Made by a program: the position numbers and the translations under genes. A model generated the notes under the pieces. The model searched no databases and was not told the DNA's origin. It saw nothing but the letters and a program-made list of their open reading frames with translations. From NCBI GenBank assembly GCA_038501195.1, contig JBBPUQ010000001.1, positions 2,728,001 to 2,792,000 of the forward strand: a DNA stretch of 64,000 nucleotides, read 5' to 3'. Below are positions 10,785 through 26,972 of this stretch, piece after piece. Origin of the DNA: Nemania diffusa (lineage: Eukaryota > Ascomycota > Sordariomycetes > Xylariales > Xylariaceae). The first letter of the stretch is position 1, and every line of letters begins with the position of its first letter.

Positions 10785-13700
10785 ATTAAAAATTTTATTA
10801 ATTTTTATATTTTATTAAATAACAAGCTATATATATATAACTAATAAAATCGTTAAAATAGCAACTTTTATTGCAATTACTTTTTATTTTTTTAATAATT
10901 TCTACTTATAAAAAAAAGATTTTATTACAAAAATATATAATAAAAATTTATAAACCTATTTAATCTTTAGACTTATATAAGCTTTTTAGCTAAAACAGCT
11001 AAATATATTAACAATAGTAGAATTTGTAAATATAAACGCTAACTTTTTTAGTATATCAATTATTAAACTTATTACTTTTTAGCAAACATTTTATTTAGCT
11101 ATTAAATAAAGCTATAATATAACAATAAAATATTATAATATTTACTAAACAAAGTTTATTAAACTTATTAAATAAATATATAAAACAATATATTTTAATT
11201 ATAAACTAATATATATAAAAGTAAATAAAACAATTAATAAATAATATAATAAACTAAAAAAACTTAATATAATAATATAACAAGTTTTTAAATTTAAATA
11301 TAAACAAAAATATAAAAACTTTATATATTTAATAATAATAAAGCTTATTAAAAACTTTATTAAATAAACTAATAAATAATTAAATAAAATTATTAAAACA
11401 AATACTAAAAATATTAATATTATTAAATTTTTCAAATTTATTATTAATTTTAAAAAAACTTTTTAAACTATTTATTTTATTTAAACTATTAAATTTTAAA
11501 ATATTTATAGCGTTAAAATTATTAATAATATATTAAGCTATTATATTATAGCTTTTAAGCTATATTATAAAGCAATAGTTTTAAACGTTATAAAAACTAA
11601 TAAAAAGTTTATAAAAAAAAAAGCATTTTTTATATTTTAAAAAAAACAAAATAAAAACAAACTTATTAACTAAAAGTAACAAAATCGTTTAAAATAGTTT
11701 TATCAAAAAAAAAAAAAATAAAAATGCTATAGCAATTTTAAACGAAGCAAGCAATAAAAAAATATTCAAAAAAGCTTGCAAAATAACTTTTATAAACGTT
11801 TTAAAGTAAACATTTATACAAATAACAAAAAAAAAAATCTTAATATTATTAACTATATAATATATTATAAATATTATTTAATAACTAAATATTAGTTTAT
11901 TTTTTTTAAAAATAAATTTAACAATTAAATTTTAAATATAACTATTAAAAAAATCGCTAAACTATAACTAAATATTAATAAAGCTATAAAACAAGCAATA
12001 AAATATATAAAATAATAGTGCAAAAAAAAAAAACTTAAAAAAAACAAATTTAAAGCTACAAAAAAAAAAAATTAACTTTTAAAGCTTTTAATAGTTTAAA
12101 TTAAAAGTACTTTTAATTTATAAAAAAAAAGCTTATTAATTTATTTATTAAAAAACTTAACTATAATAAACTTAAAAGTTTTGTTATATATTTTTAATAT
12201 ATTAGATTGCTTTTTAAATTTAAAAAAAACTAACTTTAAAAATATAATAATAGCAAAAAATAATATAATCTATATATATAGCTATAAAAAAATCGATATA
12301 AAAATTTAAAGCTTAAAAAAATATATTATATATAAGCTATATAATATAGTTTATTATTTAAAAATAGTTATAAATCTAATATTTTTATAAATTTTAAACT
12401 ATATAAAAATTTATTAAAAAAATAAATCTAAGTCTGATTTTTTAAAGTACTGCTAAAAAGTGCTTTTATATTTTTTAACCTATATATATAACTAATATAT
12501 AATAAAATATTTTCTAATATAACTTATAGCTTACATTTTTTATATATAAAAAAACTTATTAAATTTTTATACAAAAAAATCAAAAGTTAAAACGAGTTTA
12601 TATTGCTAGTATTAACAGCTTAAACATTTAAAGCTTAAATTATTAAAACAACTATTAACTTATATTAAAAAAGTAGCGATTATATTATGTTTTAACAATA
12701 AAATCTGTACTATTAATTGTATAACTTGCAATAAAATAAAAGTATATTGCAAAATAGTATAAAATGCTTATTTAAAAGTTACAAAAGCAAATATACACTT
12801 AATGATTAATTTTTATAAATATAATAAACTTAATTAAAAAAAGTACTTTTAAAAAGTAATACTAATAACTAATTAATATTTAAACTATATATAAAATTAC
12901 TATATTAATAATAAATTTACAAACATTATATAAGTAGTTTTTAAAAACTATATTAAATATATAAGCTATTATTTTAATGCTAAAATAAAAATTATTAAAT
13001 ATAATAGCAAGCTTGCTAGCTTAAAACAAAAAACTATTTATTTTAATAAATCGATTATTAAAAAATATAATATTATTTTTAAAATCTTGTTATTACATAT
13101 TTAAAATTTTAATAATAAAACTAAAAAAATAAAAACTACTATTAAATTAAAAGTAAGTTTTATATATAATAATTATAAGCTTTTTCTATTTTTATAAATT
13201 AAAATAGTTTATATAGCAGTTTATTTATATAACTAAACATTTAAATAAATTAACTATTAATAAACTTTTTATAAAAAATTCTACTTTTATTTTAATAACT
13301 TATAAAATATAATAAGCTATAAAAAAAGCCCGTTATTTATTTATTTAAAAGTTTTTAATTATATAGTATTTGTTATAACTTAGCAAACTAAACAAAAAAA
13401 ATACAAGTATTAAAAGCTCGATTTTAAAGCTTAAATAAACTATTTAATAAGCTATTAGTTTATTAATATTTACTATATATAGTTGCTATAAAAAAATAAA
13501 ATAATTGTTATTAAAAATATAACTTTTAACAAAAATAAATTTTTTAGTAAAAATTTAAACAAGTTTAAAAATAAACTTTTTAAAGTTTTTTTAAAAGTTT
13601 ATAAAATATTGATTAAAAAAATTACATACTAAAATGTTTTTAAATTAAACGAAAATATAAAAAACTATTTAAAAAATAACAAGTGTAATAATATATTATT

Positions 13701-14601
13701 AAAAAATATATTAAAAAATTTTAATTTTGTAGAATAAAAAAAAAACAAACTTATAATCAACATTTTAAAAAATTGTTTAAAAGAAGTATATTTTTATATA
13801 AATGTTAAATTTAAACTAAAGCTTTTAATACTTTTTAAATTTCCTTTTGTTATATTATTAAATTTAACAATTTTTTAATTTAATTATTTCAACTTTTGTT
13901 TAAAAAAAAAATATATTAAAAATAAACTATAAACTTAAACTAAAATGTTATTTTTTAATTTATTATAAAACAGTTAAACTATTTGTTTTTATTTAATAAA
14001 ACTTTATAGTGTATTATATATTAATAACAAACTAGTAACAAAAATATAGCAAGTTTAATTATTAAAAAACGCTATATATAGCTATAACAATTTATTATAA
14101 ATATTTAATACTATAAAAAACTCTGTTAATAAAAAAAAATTAGCTTTTAAAAAAGCTTACAAAAAAAAAGCTTTTAAACAAGTTATAAATTTTTTTAAAG
14201 CTTATATATATATAAATAACTAATTTTAAATACTAAATATTAAAAATAAATTAGTTAATACTTTTTATAATAAAATATTACAAGTATTAAATATTAATAA
14301 AGCTGCTTAAAAAAAAAAAAAAGCTTTTAAGCTGTTTAACTGCTAACAAAAAGCTTATTTTTAAAAACTATTATTTTAAAAAATAAAAATTTATTATTAA
14401 AACTTATTTTTTTTACTAAAGTAGTATAACAAGCTTATTAATTATTTGCTAAAAAATCATTTTTGCAAAACTAAGTATATATATTTACAAAACTATATTA
14501 AAATAAGTATTTAAAAAAAAATTCTAAAAAGTTTTTTATAAAAAAGTTTAATGTTTAATTATATATAAATATATATATATAAGTTTAATAAATATAATTA
14601 T

Positions 14602-15675
14602 TATAACAAATATAAAGCTTGTTTAATAGTACAAAAAAATCAACAATTTAATTATAGCAAAAAAAACATTTATATTAATATATTAGTAAAAAAATCGTTT
14701 AAAACACTAATAGCTATTATTATTAAATTTAACTTAAAACTTAAGCAATATAATATTGTAAATATATTTGTTAATATTAAATTAACTAAAAAAGTTTATA
14801 TATATATACTATTAAACTATTAAAAGTTTAAAACAATAGTTTAATTATAACAAATGTTATATAAATTACAAAAATCTCTTTTGTTATAATAAAAAAAGCT
14901 TACTAAATTACTTTATAAAATAAAATTTATTTTTATACTTTATAAATTTTATTGTTTTTTAAAAAGTAAAATATTATTATTTATTTATATTAACGATATA
15001 GTAATAATTTATAAAAAAAAAAGCTAAAAAATAGTTAATAAAACAATTAAAGTTTTAAAAACTAAATATAATTTTATAAAAAAAAACAATTTATAATAGT
15101 TTTTAAAAGTAAAAATTATAAAAAATAAATAAAAAAGCTTTTTATAGCTTTTTTAAACTTTTTATATTAAAAAAATTGCTAAATTAAAAAGTTTAACATT
15201 TAATATTTATTTAAACACTTTAATAAAAACTAGCAAGCTTTTTTTTTATAAAAAAATTGCAACTTTAGCTAGCATTTATTTATTTTAGCAAAAAGTAAAG
15301 TTTATATTATATATTGCAATAATTATATGCTTTAATATAATGTTTAAAGCTTTACAATTAGTTTGTTTTAACTATAATTTATTATTTAAATATTATAAAA
15401 CAGTTAACAAGCTTTTATTTTATTTATTAAGTACTTAGTTTTATATTTTATAATTTAATAATAAAAACAACTTTGTAATAATTAATAATATTTTATTTAG
15501 TAATAATACTTTTAATTAAAAAAGCTTTTAAGCTTATATTATAAAGCTTTTTAATAATATTATAAAATAAAAAACTAATAAATAAAATATAGTTACTATA
15601 TTTATTATTAAAGCTGAACTTTTTATTTTTATATAAGTAGCTAAAAAAGCTATATATATTAATTAATTAATTAAT
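14602..15675 (+). pseudogene. Copia pol relic: reverse transcriptase and RNase H
   Basis: Frame 1 translation reads through with in-frame stops. Landmarks in family order are KSFKTLIAIIIKFNLKL, QYNIVN, KKVYIYI, a degenerate LYGL-like segment, then YIND at 14986-14997, the position of the YVDD active site with the first Asp changed to Asn. The RNase H part includes IKAELFIF (around 15608-15631, the T/S-x-A-E-L block) and VAKKAIYI. Changes are those expected from G-to-A and C-to-T. Integrase and gag should lie at 10,785-14,600, but I could not place them with confidence. Confidence 0.82.
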
Positions 15676-17780
15676 AAGCTTAATATTAGTTTTAATAACT
15701 AATATATATATATTTAATGCAATAATTAACAAACTATAAAACTAGTTATTAAAAAAATAGTAGTTTTATATATTAAGCTAAAACATATAAATATATATAA
15801 CTATTAGCTACATTAAAAAATTAAATATAAAAGTTTTATAATAAAATATATATTTACTAATAAAATAATTGCTAATAAGTTTATTAAAGCTTTTATATTT
15901 TAAAAGTAGCTTATATTTTTAATATAATTAAAACTAGTTATACTTTTTTATTAACTTAAATTTTCTATAAATGTTTTAATTACTATTAATTAGCTCAAAA
16001 ATTAACTAATAAGCAAAAAATTAGCAAAATAGCTACAAAATAAATAGTTATAATTAACAGTTATTTAAAATAAACTAGTTAAACAAAAGCAAAAAAAGCA
16101 AAAGTAATATAATTTAAAATTTATTAAGCTATATATATTTAAAAAAAAAAAAAAAAACCCGTTTAAAAAGCACTTTTTATATATAAACAATTTTGCTACT
16201 GCAATAATTTATATTTAGTTTAAAAACTTTAACCAGCTATTTTCTTTTTTTTTTTCTTTTATATTTTTGTTTTTTTTTTCTTTTTTTTCTTTTTTTTTTA
16301 TATACTCTACATTAATTTCTAATAAGCTTAAAAAAGTACAAATAGTAATATAAAAAGCAGCAAACTTAGCAGCAAAAGTACTATTAACAAAAGTATTATA
16401 TAAAACATAAAAAGTTTAGCAAACATTAGTAAACTTAAATTAACTAGTTAATTAAAACTATATTAACTAAAAAAAAGCTATTTATATAGTTTTATATATA
16501 TAGCTGCTAAAATAGCATATATAACAACTATTATAGTTTGCAGTTTTTTAATAAACTTTGTTCAAACAACTTCTAAAAGCACTATAAATATACTACAAAT
16601 AAAAAGTTTTATAAGTTACTTCAAAAAACTATATTAAACTGCTATAAAAACACTGCTAACTAATAATTAACAAATATATAAACTTATAAAAAACAAATGT
16701 AATAAATGCTATAAAAAAAAGTATAAATATATAAATAATTTATAAACATTTTAATAGTTTTAAAAAAAAAACTAATATAACTAGTATTATATTTTTATTA
16801 AAACATTTATAAATATTTAATATGTTTACTATTAATTTATTAAAACTAAAAGTAATAGTAAAAAAAGCAAACAAATAAACTTGTTAATAAAATATAACAA
16901 ATATAAATAAAAGTATATTTATTACTACAAAAGCTTAACAGCAAAATATAACAAACATAAACAAAAATATATATGTTACTATAAATGCTAAAGCATAAAA
17001 AAAGCAAAAAAAGTAGCAGCAAAAAGCTTCTTTATTTTCGTTTTCTTTTTTTTTTTCAAAAAAAAAATACAGCAACAATAACAATATAAATATTTTATAA
17101 AGTTTATTAACAACTTCTTAAAAATACATAAGCGAATAATTTACTAAAAAAAAGTTTTTTTATTACTTTTTTTTTAAAAAAAAAAAAAAAAAATCAAACA
17201 ATTTATATATATATTAGCAGTATTTTTAAAGCATAAAATTAAATTATTTATAAAAAGCAGCAAAAAAAAGCTATAATATAACAGTTTTTGTAATATTAGC
17301 AAGCTATTCAACTATTATATATGAGCATAAAACTTTACAACATTTACTAAATAAATAATTATTTAAAAAAAATCTACAAATTAATTAATAAATAATCTTT
17401 TTATTTAATTGTAACAAATATATAATATAAATATAAAAATATATATATTAAAATAACTGTAAAAAATAAAAAAGAAAAAAAAAAAAAAAAAACAAAAAAA
17501 AAACAAGCTAGAAATTTTTAATAAGCTCAATTGTATTTATATTTAATATATTATATACTGTTTAACAACTAAACAATAGTATATTGATTTATTTAATAAT
17601 ATATTTATACAGTATAAATTACTTATTTACTACAATATATTTAACAGTATACTTTAAGCTTTATATTATATACTATAAAACTTTATTATTTATTATAAAT
17701 ATAAATATATTTATTACTAGTTATAAAAACAACTATATAATATAAAAAAAAGTACTAAAATATTTATTTCTAAAAAAGTA

Positions 17781-17964
17781 TATTAAATTTAAACTTTTTT
17801 TAAAAAGCTTAAAGTTTATATATAAAAAGTATATATTAATTATATAAACAATATAGCTAATATTAAATAGTTTATATAATATACAAAAAAAGCTTATTAA
17901 ATAATTGCTTCAGATTAGAACTAGTAACTAATATAACACTAGAGCATATACACTAAATCTGACA
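17781..17964 (+). repeat. 3' LTR of the copia element
   Basis: 184 bp starting tattaaattt (a mutated form of tgttggattt) and ending aatctgaca. Its outer 34 bases keep C and G where the left LTR has T and A, the mirror of the left LTR. Confidence 0.93.
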
Positions 17965-17999
17965 TAATACCGAAATGTAAATAAAATAATACATATATA
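17965..17999. other. 35-bp spacer between the copia element and the TIR
   Basis: A short stretch between the copia 3' LTR and the left terminal inverted repeat, including the TAATA that matches a mutated target duplication. It is the only sequence here that could be original host DNA between the two insertions. Confidence 0.5.
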
Positions 18000-18036
18000 C
18001 AGCAACCCAAAGGGCCAACTGTTCGAAAACTAATTT
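18000..18036 (+). repeat. Left terminal inverted repeat
   Basis: Begins cagcaacccaaagggccaac and continues gttcgaaaactaattt. It is followed by about 60 bp that still contains runs of C and G (acctaggaag, atacccctta) before composition collapses, so mutation tapers at the element edge. Confidence 0.85.
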
Positions 18037-18059
18037 CTTATTAAAATAACACCTAGGAA

Positions 18060-20081
<2,022 letters not shown>

Positions 20082-20086
20082 ATAAT

Positions 20087-20394
20087 TGTTAAACTAATGA
20101 TTTAACAAAACTTGTATATATATATTAAATATATATAATTAAAATTTAAACTAGAACTTTTATTAAATAATCAAATAAATAAAAAATATAAAAATTTATT
20201 AAAATTTATAAAACTTATAAGTTTTATATATATATATATATAAATAATTTATATATAACTTTTTTAGTTGTACTTTTTTTTATAAAATATATATATAAAT
20301 TAATATAAAACTTTAAAACTTAAAAATAAATCTTAAACTTTATAAATTATTCCGAATTTTTATATATATATATATATAAAAAGTTCTATTAATA
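20087..20394 (+). repeat. 5' LTR of second copia element
   Basis: About 308 bp. It retains a few C/G (ttccgaatt, tgtac) absent from the partner and vice versa; differences from 25686-25995 are mainly transitions. Confidence 0.85.
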
Positions 20395-23300
20395 CTAATT
20401 AATAATTGTAAAATATAATTATAAATTAATAAAATAAAAAAACAAAGCTTAGTTATAAAGTAGTTTTTATATTTGATTTTTTATTTTTTATATAAAAAAT
20501 AAACTATTATTTATATCGATTAAAAAAAAAAAAATTAAATTAACTATTAAATAAAAAAAGTTTAAATATTATAAAATTAAAGCGACTTTTTATATAATAG
20601 TTTAATTATTTTTATATAAAAATTAATAAAACTATAAATTATTTTATATATTTAACTTTTTAATTATTTTATTTATTTATTTATTTTTTTATTTTTATAT
20701 TTACTTTTTTTTATAACTATATTAAAACTTATAATAAAATTAGCTATAGCAGCTATAGCTATAGCAGCTAAAAATAACTACTTTGAATCTTTAAATAAAA
20801 AATTGCATTTATTTTTATATAAAAATATAGCTAAAAAAAATAATATCGATATTTTTAAATAAAAAAGCAAAACTAACTTTAAATATTAAAATATTATAAT
20901 TAATTTAAATAATATAATTATTTTAATATAATTGTTAATATATTTTATATAATGTTTAAAAAAATATATATAATTAAAAATTAAAAATAAACAATTTATA
21001 TAAATATTTATAATAAATTTTAATAATTAAATAAAATTTATGTTTATAAATATTAATTATATATTTAAATAAATATTTGTTATAATAGTTAAATATAATA
21101 AAAATATTAAAATATATAAAAAAATGCTAAATAATTAATTTATATATATTTTTAAAAAGTTTAATAAAAATAACAATAAAAAATTAAATAATAATATATT
21201 TATATAAATAGTTTTAATATTTATATTAATAAATATATTAAAACTAATAGTTATATAAATAAATTTTTTAATATTATAATTAGCTATATTAAAACTAATA
21301 ACATTATTATATTATATAATATTTAATATAAATAATTAAATATTTAGTTTTTTTATATAAATAGAAATTTAAAAACTTATATTTATTTTTGAAATTTTTA
21401 CTATATATTTTATACTTTTATTAATATATAAAAATTAATTATATAAACTTTTTTTTATTTAAATTATTTATAATAATTTAATTAAAACAGCTTAATTTAC
21501 TATATTTATTAAAATATAATAATTTAATTAAAATTATAACAATAAATTATATAATATATTATATAATAAAGTTTAAATTTTTATTTTAATATATTATCGA
21601 TTTAAAATTATTAAAAAATAATATTATATAATATTTTTTTTTATATTAAAAAAAAAAGTTAAATAATATTATTTTAACTATATTAGTTTAATATATAAAT
21701 AAAACAAAATTTATATAATATTTAACAATTATTTTAATATAATAGTTAATTATAATTAATATTAAATTAATTAAACTATTATTATTTTTATATAAATAAA
21801 ATAAAATAATTTAATAAAAATAATATTTAAAATATTAAAAACTATAATTAATAAGATTTAATTTATATAATATATTTTAAAATTTAGCTATTATAAAAAA
21901 ATATTATTTTATATAACAGTTATATAAATATATTTTAATATATTTAAATTTAAATCTATTTTAATTAATTAAAAACTTATATATAAAGCTTTATTTTTTA
22001 ATTTATAAATAATATTATAAATTTTTTTTAATCAAAAAATAAACTATTATTATATAATAAATATTTATTTTATTAATAAATAATATAATATTAAATATTT
22101 AAAACAATTATATAATTATAGCTTTAAAAAAAACTTTTATTAAAAACTATAATAATTATATAATAAAAATAATAGAAATAACAAAAAATACTTTATTTAT
22201 AAAAAGTTTAGTTGTTAATTTATTAACTATAATTAATAAAAAAAATCAAAAGTAAAAAAGCAATATTTTATTATATATAATATTTTAAAACAAAAAATTT
22301 TATTATATAAAAAATATAATATATTTATATTAAATTATAAAAGTAATAAAAACTTTTTATATAATAATAAATCTAATAATAATTTAAATTTTAAAATTAA
22401 AAATAAAACAGTTTAATTTTTAATAAATTTAATATATTTTTATTATATAACAGAAAAAAATATATATATTTAAAACTAAATATTTATATTAAATAATTTT
22501 TATTTAAATAATTAATATAGTATAAAATATTAAAATATTTTATAAAATATTAATATAATTAAAATTTTAACTATTAAAAAAGCTTAAATTAAAACTTTTA
22601 TATAAAAAAATTTTTTTATATAAATAAACTAAATTTTAAATAATATAACAATTTAATTTAATAATATTAAAAGTTTTAAAGCTATAAATATTATAACAAT
22701 TTTAATATTAATTAAATTAATTAAATTTTATATTTTAAATATATTAACTTTATTTTTATTATTGTTATAAAATATAAATCGATTATATATTTATTTTAAT
22801 AATATATAAAATATAATTATATAACAAAATAATATAACAATATTAATTATATAAAAATAAAAACATTTATTTTTTAATATTAACTAATTAAAAATTATAA
22901 ATTATTTTATAAAATAAAAACTTTAAAAGTTATATTATTGATTTAAATATTTTTATATAAAAAAATTTATAAAATTATTATAAAAAATTAAATATAATAA
23001 TATTAATATTTTAATATTTTAAAAAAATTAAAAAGTTTTGTTACTATTATTAATTATATAATTAAGTTTTAAAAAAATTTAAATTTTTATTAAAAAATAA
23101 ATATAATTTTAATTATAAAATTATAATTGATATTATATAAATTAATAAATAATTAACTTTATATATAATTAATATAAATATTTCGTTTAAATAGCTAAAT
23201 TTTTAAAGTTTTTAAATATATATAATATTTAAAATATATTATATTAATATTAAATTTTGATATATTAAAAAGTATTTAATTATATTATATATAATTTCAA

Positions 23301-25153
23301 TATAAATTTTTTGTTTAAAAAATTTTATAATAATATATAATTAGTTAAAATTTTATATAAAAAAATATTTGTTAAAATATATTAAACTATTAAAAAAGTT
23401 AAATAAATATATATATTATTTTATTATATATTTAATATTTTATATAAAAAAATTAATTATTATATAAATAAAAAAATAATATTATAAATAGTTATAAAAG
23501 TTTTAAATAATATAATTAAATTAAATAATTTTATATTTATTTTGTTAGTTTTTAAAGCTTATTTTAAAATTAATAGCGATTTATTTTTTTTATTAAAAAT
23601 TATTTAAAAAGCAAAAACTATATAAAAAACTATAAAAATATTAAAAAATATTTATATAAAAGTTAATATTAACTAAACTATATAAACTAAAAATAAACTA
23701 ATATTATTATATAAAATATTTTTTTTATTTTTTTAAAATAAAATTATAATATAAAAAAAGTATAAAAATTAAATAAAACTATATAAAATTTTTATAATCG
23801 AAAATTATAATATTATAGTTAATATAATAAATAAACTAGCTAAATTTTATTATATATAAATTAAACTATATTATTAATAAAAAACTATATTTAATTTATT
23901 ATATAAAAAAAATAACTTTTTATATAATTTTTTTTAAATTGTTAAATAGTTGTAACTTTAATATAAAAATAAATTAAAAAAGTTATTTATATTTATTAAT
24001 AACTAATATTTTATATTAAAAAAAGTTAATAATTATATTTTAATTATATAATTAAAACAAAACGATATAATTATTATATTTAATATATTTTTTAAACAAT
24101 TAAATATAGCTAAAATAAATATATTAATAATTTAAAATATATTTTAATTTATATAATATAATTTAAATTAATATAATTAAATAAAAATTTTTTAAATTAA
24201 ATTTATATCAAAAGTTAAAAATAAAATAATTAAACTATATAAAAAATTTAAATTAATTATATAAAATTATAAAAATAATAATAAAGTTTGAATTTTTATA
24301 TAAATATTAATAATTTAATATATAAATTAATAGTTTATTATAACTTTAAAACTATTGTTAATTTAAAACTATAATATATATAAAATTATAAAATATTTTT
24401 TAAATATATATATAATTATATAATAAATTAAATTAAAAAATTTATATTTATTTGTTAAAAAAACTAAAAAATAAATATTTAATAAATATTATATTTTAAA
24501 TTATATAACTATTATATAAATTAATTAAATTAAAATTATATTAATATAAAATTTATTATAAATATTACTGTTAAAAATTAAATATAAAAATATTTATATA
24601 TAACTTATATTTATTATATATTAAAAAAAGATTTAATAAATTTATAATTATAAAATTTTAAATAAATAATATTTTTAATATTATATTTAAGAAATTTTTA
24701 TATAAAAAAAAAACTAAGCTATTATTTTATATAAAACTAAAAGTAAAATTAATATTTAAATATTTTGTTAAATTTAATAAAAGCAAAATTTAAATAAATA
24801 AATAAAATTTTCTTTTTATTTAATAAAAATAAACTAAATAACTATATATTATTAACTTTTATATAAAAAATTATTTTTAATAATATATTATTTAATAAAC
24901 TTAAAATATATATATTATATCGATATATTAATTAAAAATATTATATAATTTATTAATTATTATATAAATTCAAAAGCTATTAAAAAATAACGTTAAAATA
25001 TTAAATATATAAATATAATAATAAATCAATAATATATAATAAAAACTATATTATATATTTTTAAATTTTAATTATATAAAAATTTTTATTTTTATTAATA
25101 AAATATTTATAAATAACAAAGATTTAAATTTTTAAATTAAATTTATAATTATA

Positions 25154-25623
25154 TTAGCTAATAAAAACTATATAAAAAATATTTTTATAATTAAAAATAA
25201 TATTATTTATTAAAATTTAATTAAATATAAATAAATTATATATAATATATTAGCAAATAAATTATATAATATAGTTAATAAATTTAACTATGTTATTATA
25301 TTTAATATAATTTTTTAAAGATTTATTTATATAATAAAATTATTAATTATATTATTAATTATATATATCGATTTTAAATTTTTATATAAATGTTTAATCA
25401 AATTAAAAATTATATAAAAAAAGCAATTTATAATTGATATTATATTATTTCAAAAAATATACAAAAATTGCAAAATTATAAAAATATATTAAATTAATAA
25501 CAAAAACAACTTAGTAAATACTTATATAAAAAAAGCATTTAATTAAATATTAAAAAAACTAATTAGTATAAATAAACTAGTTATATAAATAGAAATATAT
25601 ATAAATCGACTAAATAGTAGAAA
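25154..25623 (+). pseudogene. Copia pol relic: RNase H C-terminal part
   Basis: Frame 2 translation reads ILANKLYNIV, YIDFKFLYKCLIKLKIIQKK, QFIIDIILFQ and LKKLISINKL, in the order of the C-terminal RNase H of ascomycete copia polyproteins (the ASELY, TDSKSLY and EKRL/IDI blocks). Internal stops are all TAA. Reverse transcriptase relics lie upstream (about 24,150-24,700) in more degraded form. Confidence 0.75.
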
Positions 25624-25685
25624 AAATAACGAAAAATTAGTTAATATTGAAACTAAAGTTATTATATAAAAAAAAAAATCTCTAG

Positions 25686-25995
25686 TATTAAATTAATAAT
25701 TTAATAAAACTTATATATATATATTAAATATATATAATTAAAACTTGGATTAAAACTTTTATTAAATAATTAAATAAATAAAAAATATAAAAACTTACTA
25801 AAATTTATAAAACTTATAAATTTTATATATATATATATATATAAATAATTTATATATGATTTTTTTAATTGTATTTTCTTTTGTAAAATATATATATAAA
25901 TTAATACAAAACTTTAAAATTTAAAAATAAACTTTAAACTTTATAAATTATTTCGAATTTTTATATATATATATATATAAAAAATTCTACTAACA
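25686..25995 (+). repeat. 3' LTR of second copia element
   Basis: About 310 bp, partner of 20087-20394, preceded by an A-rich tract (25668-25679) at the usual polypurine-tract position. Confidence 0.85.
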
Positions 25996-26109
25996 ATAAT
26001 TATAATAAATATAATTAAATAATAATTAAATTAAATATATTATAAATAAAGTAAATTATTATTATTTAATTATAAATTAATATATATTTAATTTATAATA
26101 TTTTTTTTT

Positions 26110-26535
26110 TTAATATATTAAGTTATAAATAAATTATTTTATTTTATATTATTATTTTATAATTATTATATTATATAATTATTATATAATTTTTAATAAT
26201 GTAAATAATTAATAATTATTTTATATAATATAATTTATTTATTATTTATATTAAATTATTATGTTTAATATTATTATTTTTTAAAATTTAAATTAATAAA
26301 TAAATAATTTTTTATTTTTTATATATTATATAATTTATAAATTTATAATTTATTATTTATTTAATTTATTTATTTTGTTTTATAAATTTAGTTATTATAT
26401 TATATTTATAATAGAAATATAAATTTTAATAATTAAAAAATAACTTAAATATAATTTAAAAATAAAAAAATTAAAAACTATAGTTTTAATTTTTAATTTT
26501 TTATTATTTTAAAATAGTTTTTAATAAAATAACTT

Positions 26536-26566
<31 letters not shown>

Positions 26567-26620
26567 TTTAATATTAATAAATTTATATTTATATTTATTA
26601 AATTATTTATATATATAAAT
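26110..26620 (+). repeat. Dispersed repeat X, copy 1
   Basis: Matches 33510-33935 in direct orientation over roughly 450-500 bp, with small gaps. Shared landmarks are an attattatattatataattattatataat run, a tatatattatataatttataa run, and attaataaatttatatttatatttattaaattat near the end. It belongs to the unclassified background of the TIR-bounded interval. The third LTR element is inserted just downstream of this copy. Confidence 0.7.
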
Positions 26621-26707
26621 ATTTATAACTTTTTTTATTTAAAAAATAGTTTTAAAAATAATATTTTTAAATAATAAATTAATTATATAAAAATTATATA
26701 TATATTT

Positions 26708-26972
26708 TATTAAAATAGCAATATTAGTTATAATTAATATATATTTAAATTTTTGTTATATAATTTATTATTTATTTATTAAATAATTAATTATATTTTA
26801 TTATATATAATATTAATAAATTGTTAGTAAATTTATATAACTTATATATATATATTATATATATAAAGATTTTTTTTTAAATAAAAAAACAACAATAGTA
26901 TTATATAATTATAATATTATATTTCGTTTTAGTTTTGTTATATATAATTAATTATATAAAGTTAAATTAATA
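26708..26972 (+). repeat. 5' LTR of deleted copia-related element
   Basis: 265 bp starting tattaaaatagc. Shares with its partner the segments ttatatatatatattatatat and attatataattataatattat, with scattered transitions. Confidence 0.8.

Larger units (their letters stand above)
10601..17964 (+). mobile_element. Ty1/copia LTR retrotransposon, full length, hypermutated
   Basis: Direct repeats at 10601-10784 and 17781-17964 are both 184 bp, align without gaps and differ at 50 positions, all transitions. The original LTR begins TG and ends CA. The 5 bases before the left LTR are CGACA and the 5 after the right LTR are TAATA, which equals CGACA after C-to-T and G-to-A changes, fitting a mutated 5-bp target duplication. 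Between the LTRs, + strand frame 1 still spells copia reverse transcriptase and RNase H, full of stops from CAA/CAG-to-TAA/TAG changes. Order and motifs identify Ty1/copia. It is dead as a protein-coding element. The outer bases of each LTR are unmutated. Confidence 0.93.
20087..25995 (+). mobile_element. Ty1/copia LTR retrotransposon (second family), hypermutated
   Basis: LTR-like direct repeats at 20087-20394 and 25686-25995 start TGTTAAACTAATGATTTAAC (left) and the same sequence with G/C-to-A/T changes (right), and end in aata/aaca. The flanking 5-bp target duplication is ATAAT on both sides (20082-20086, 25996-26000). The interior is far more degraded than the left copia element, but + strand frame 2 near the 3' end still carries a copia-type RNase H C-terminus. 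Total length is 5.9 kb, normal for copia. Confidence 0.88.

Noticed and set aside
11199..11435. Minus-strand frame of 78 codons inside the AT-rich block
   Set aside because: Translation is only Ile, Leu, Tyr, Phe and Asn-type residues from A/T-only codons; it lies inside the hypermutated copia element.
12590..13800. Integrase core of the left copia element
   Set aside because: Some frame stretches look protein-like, but the zinc-finger and D,D-35-E landmarks could not be aligned with confidence, so no domain call was made.
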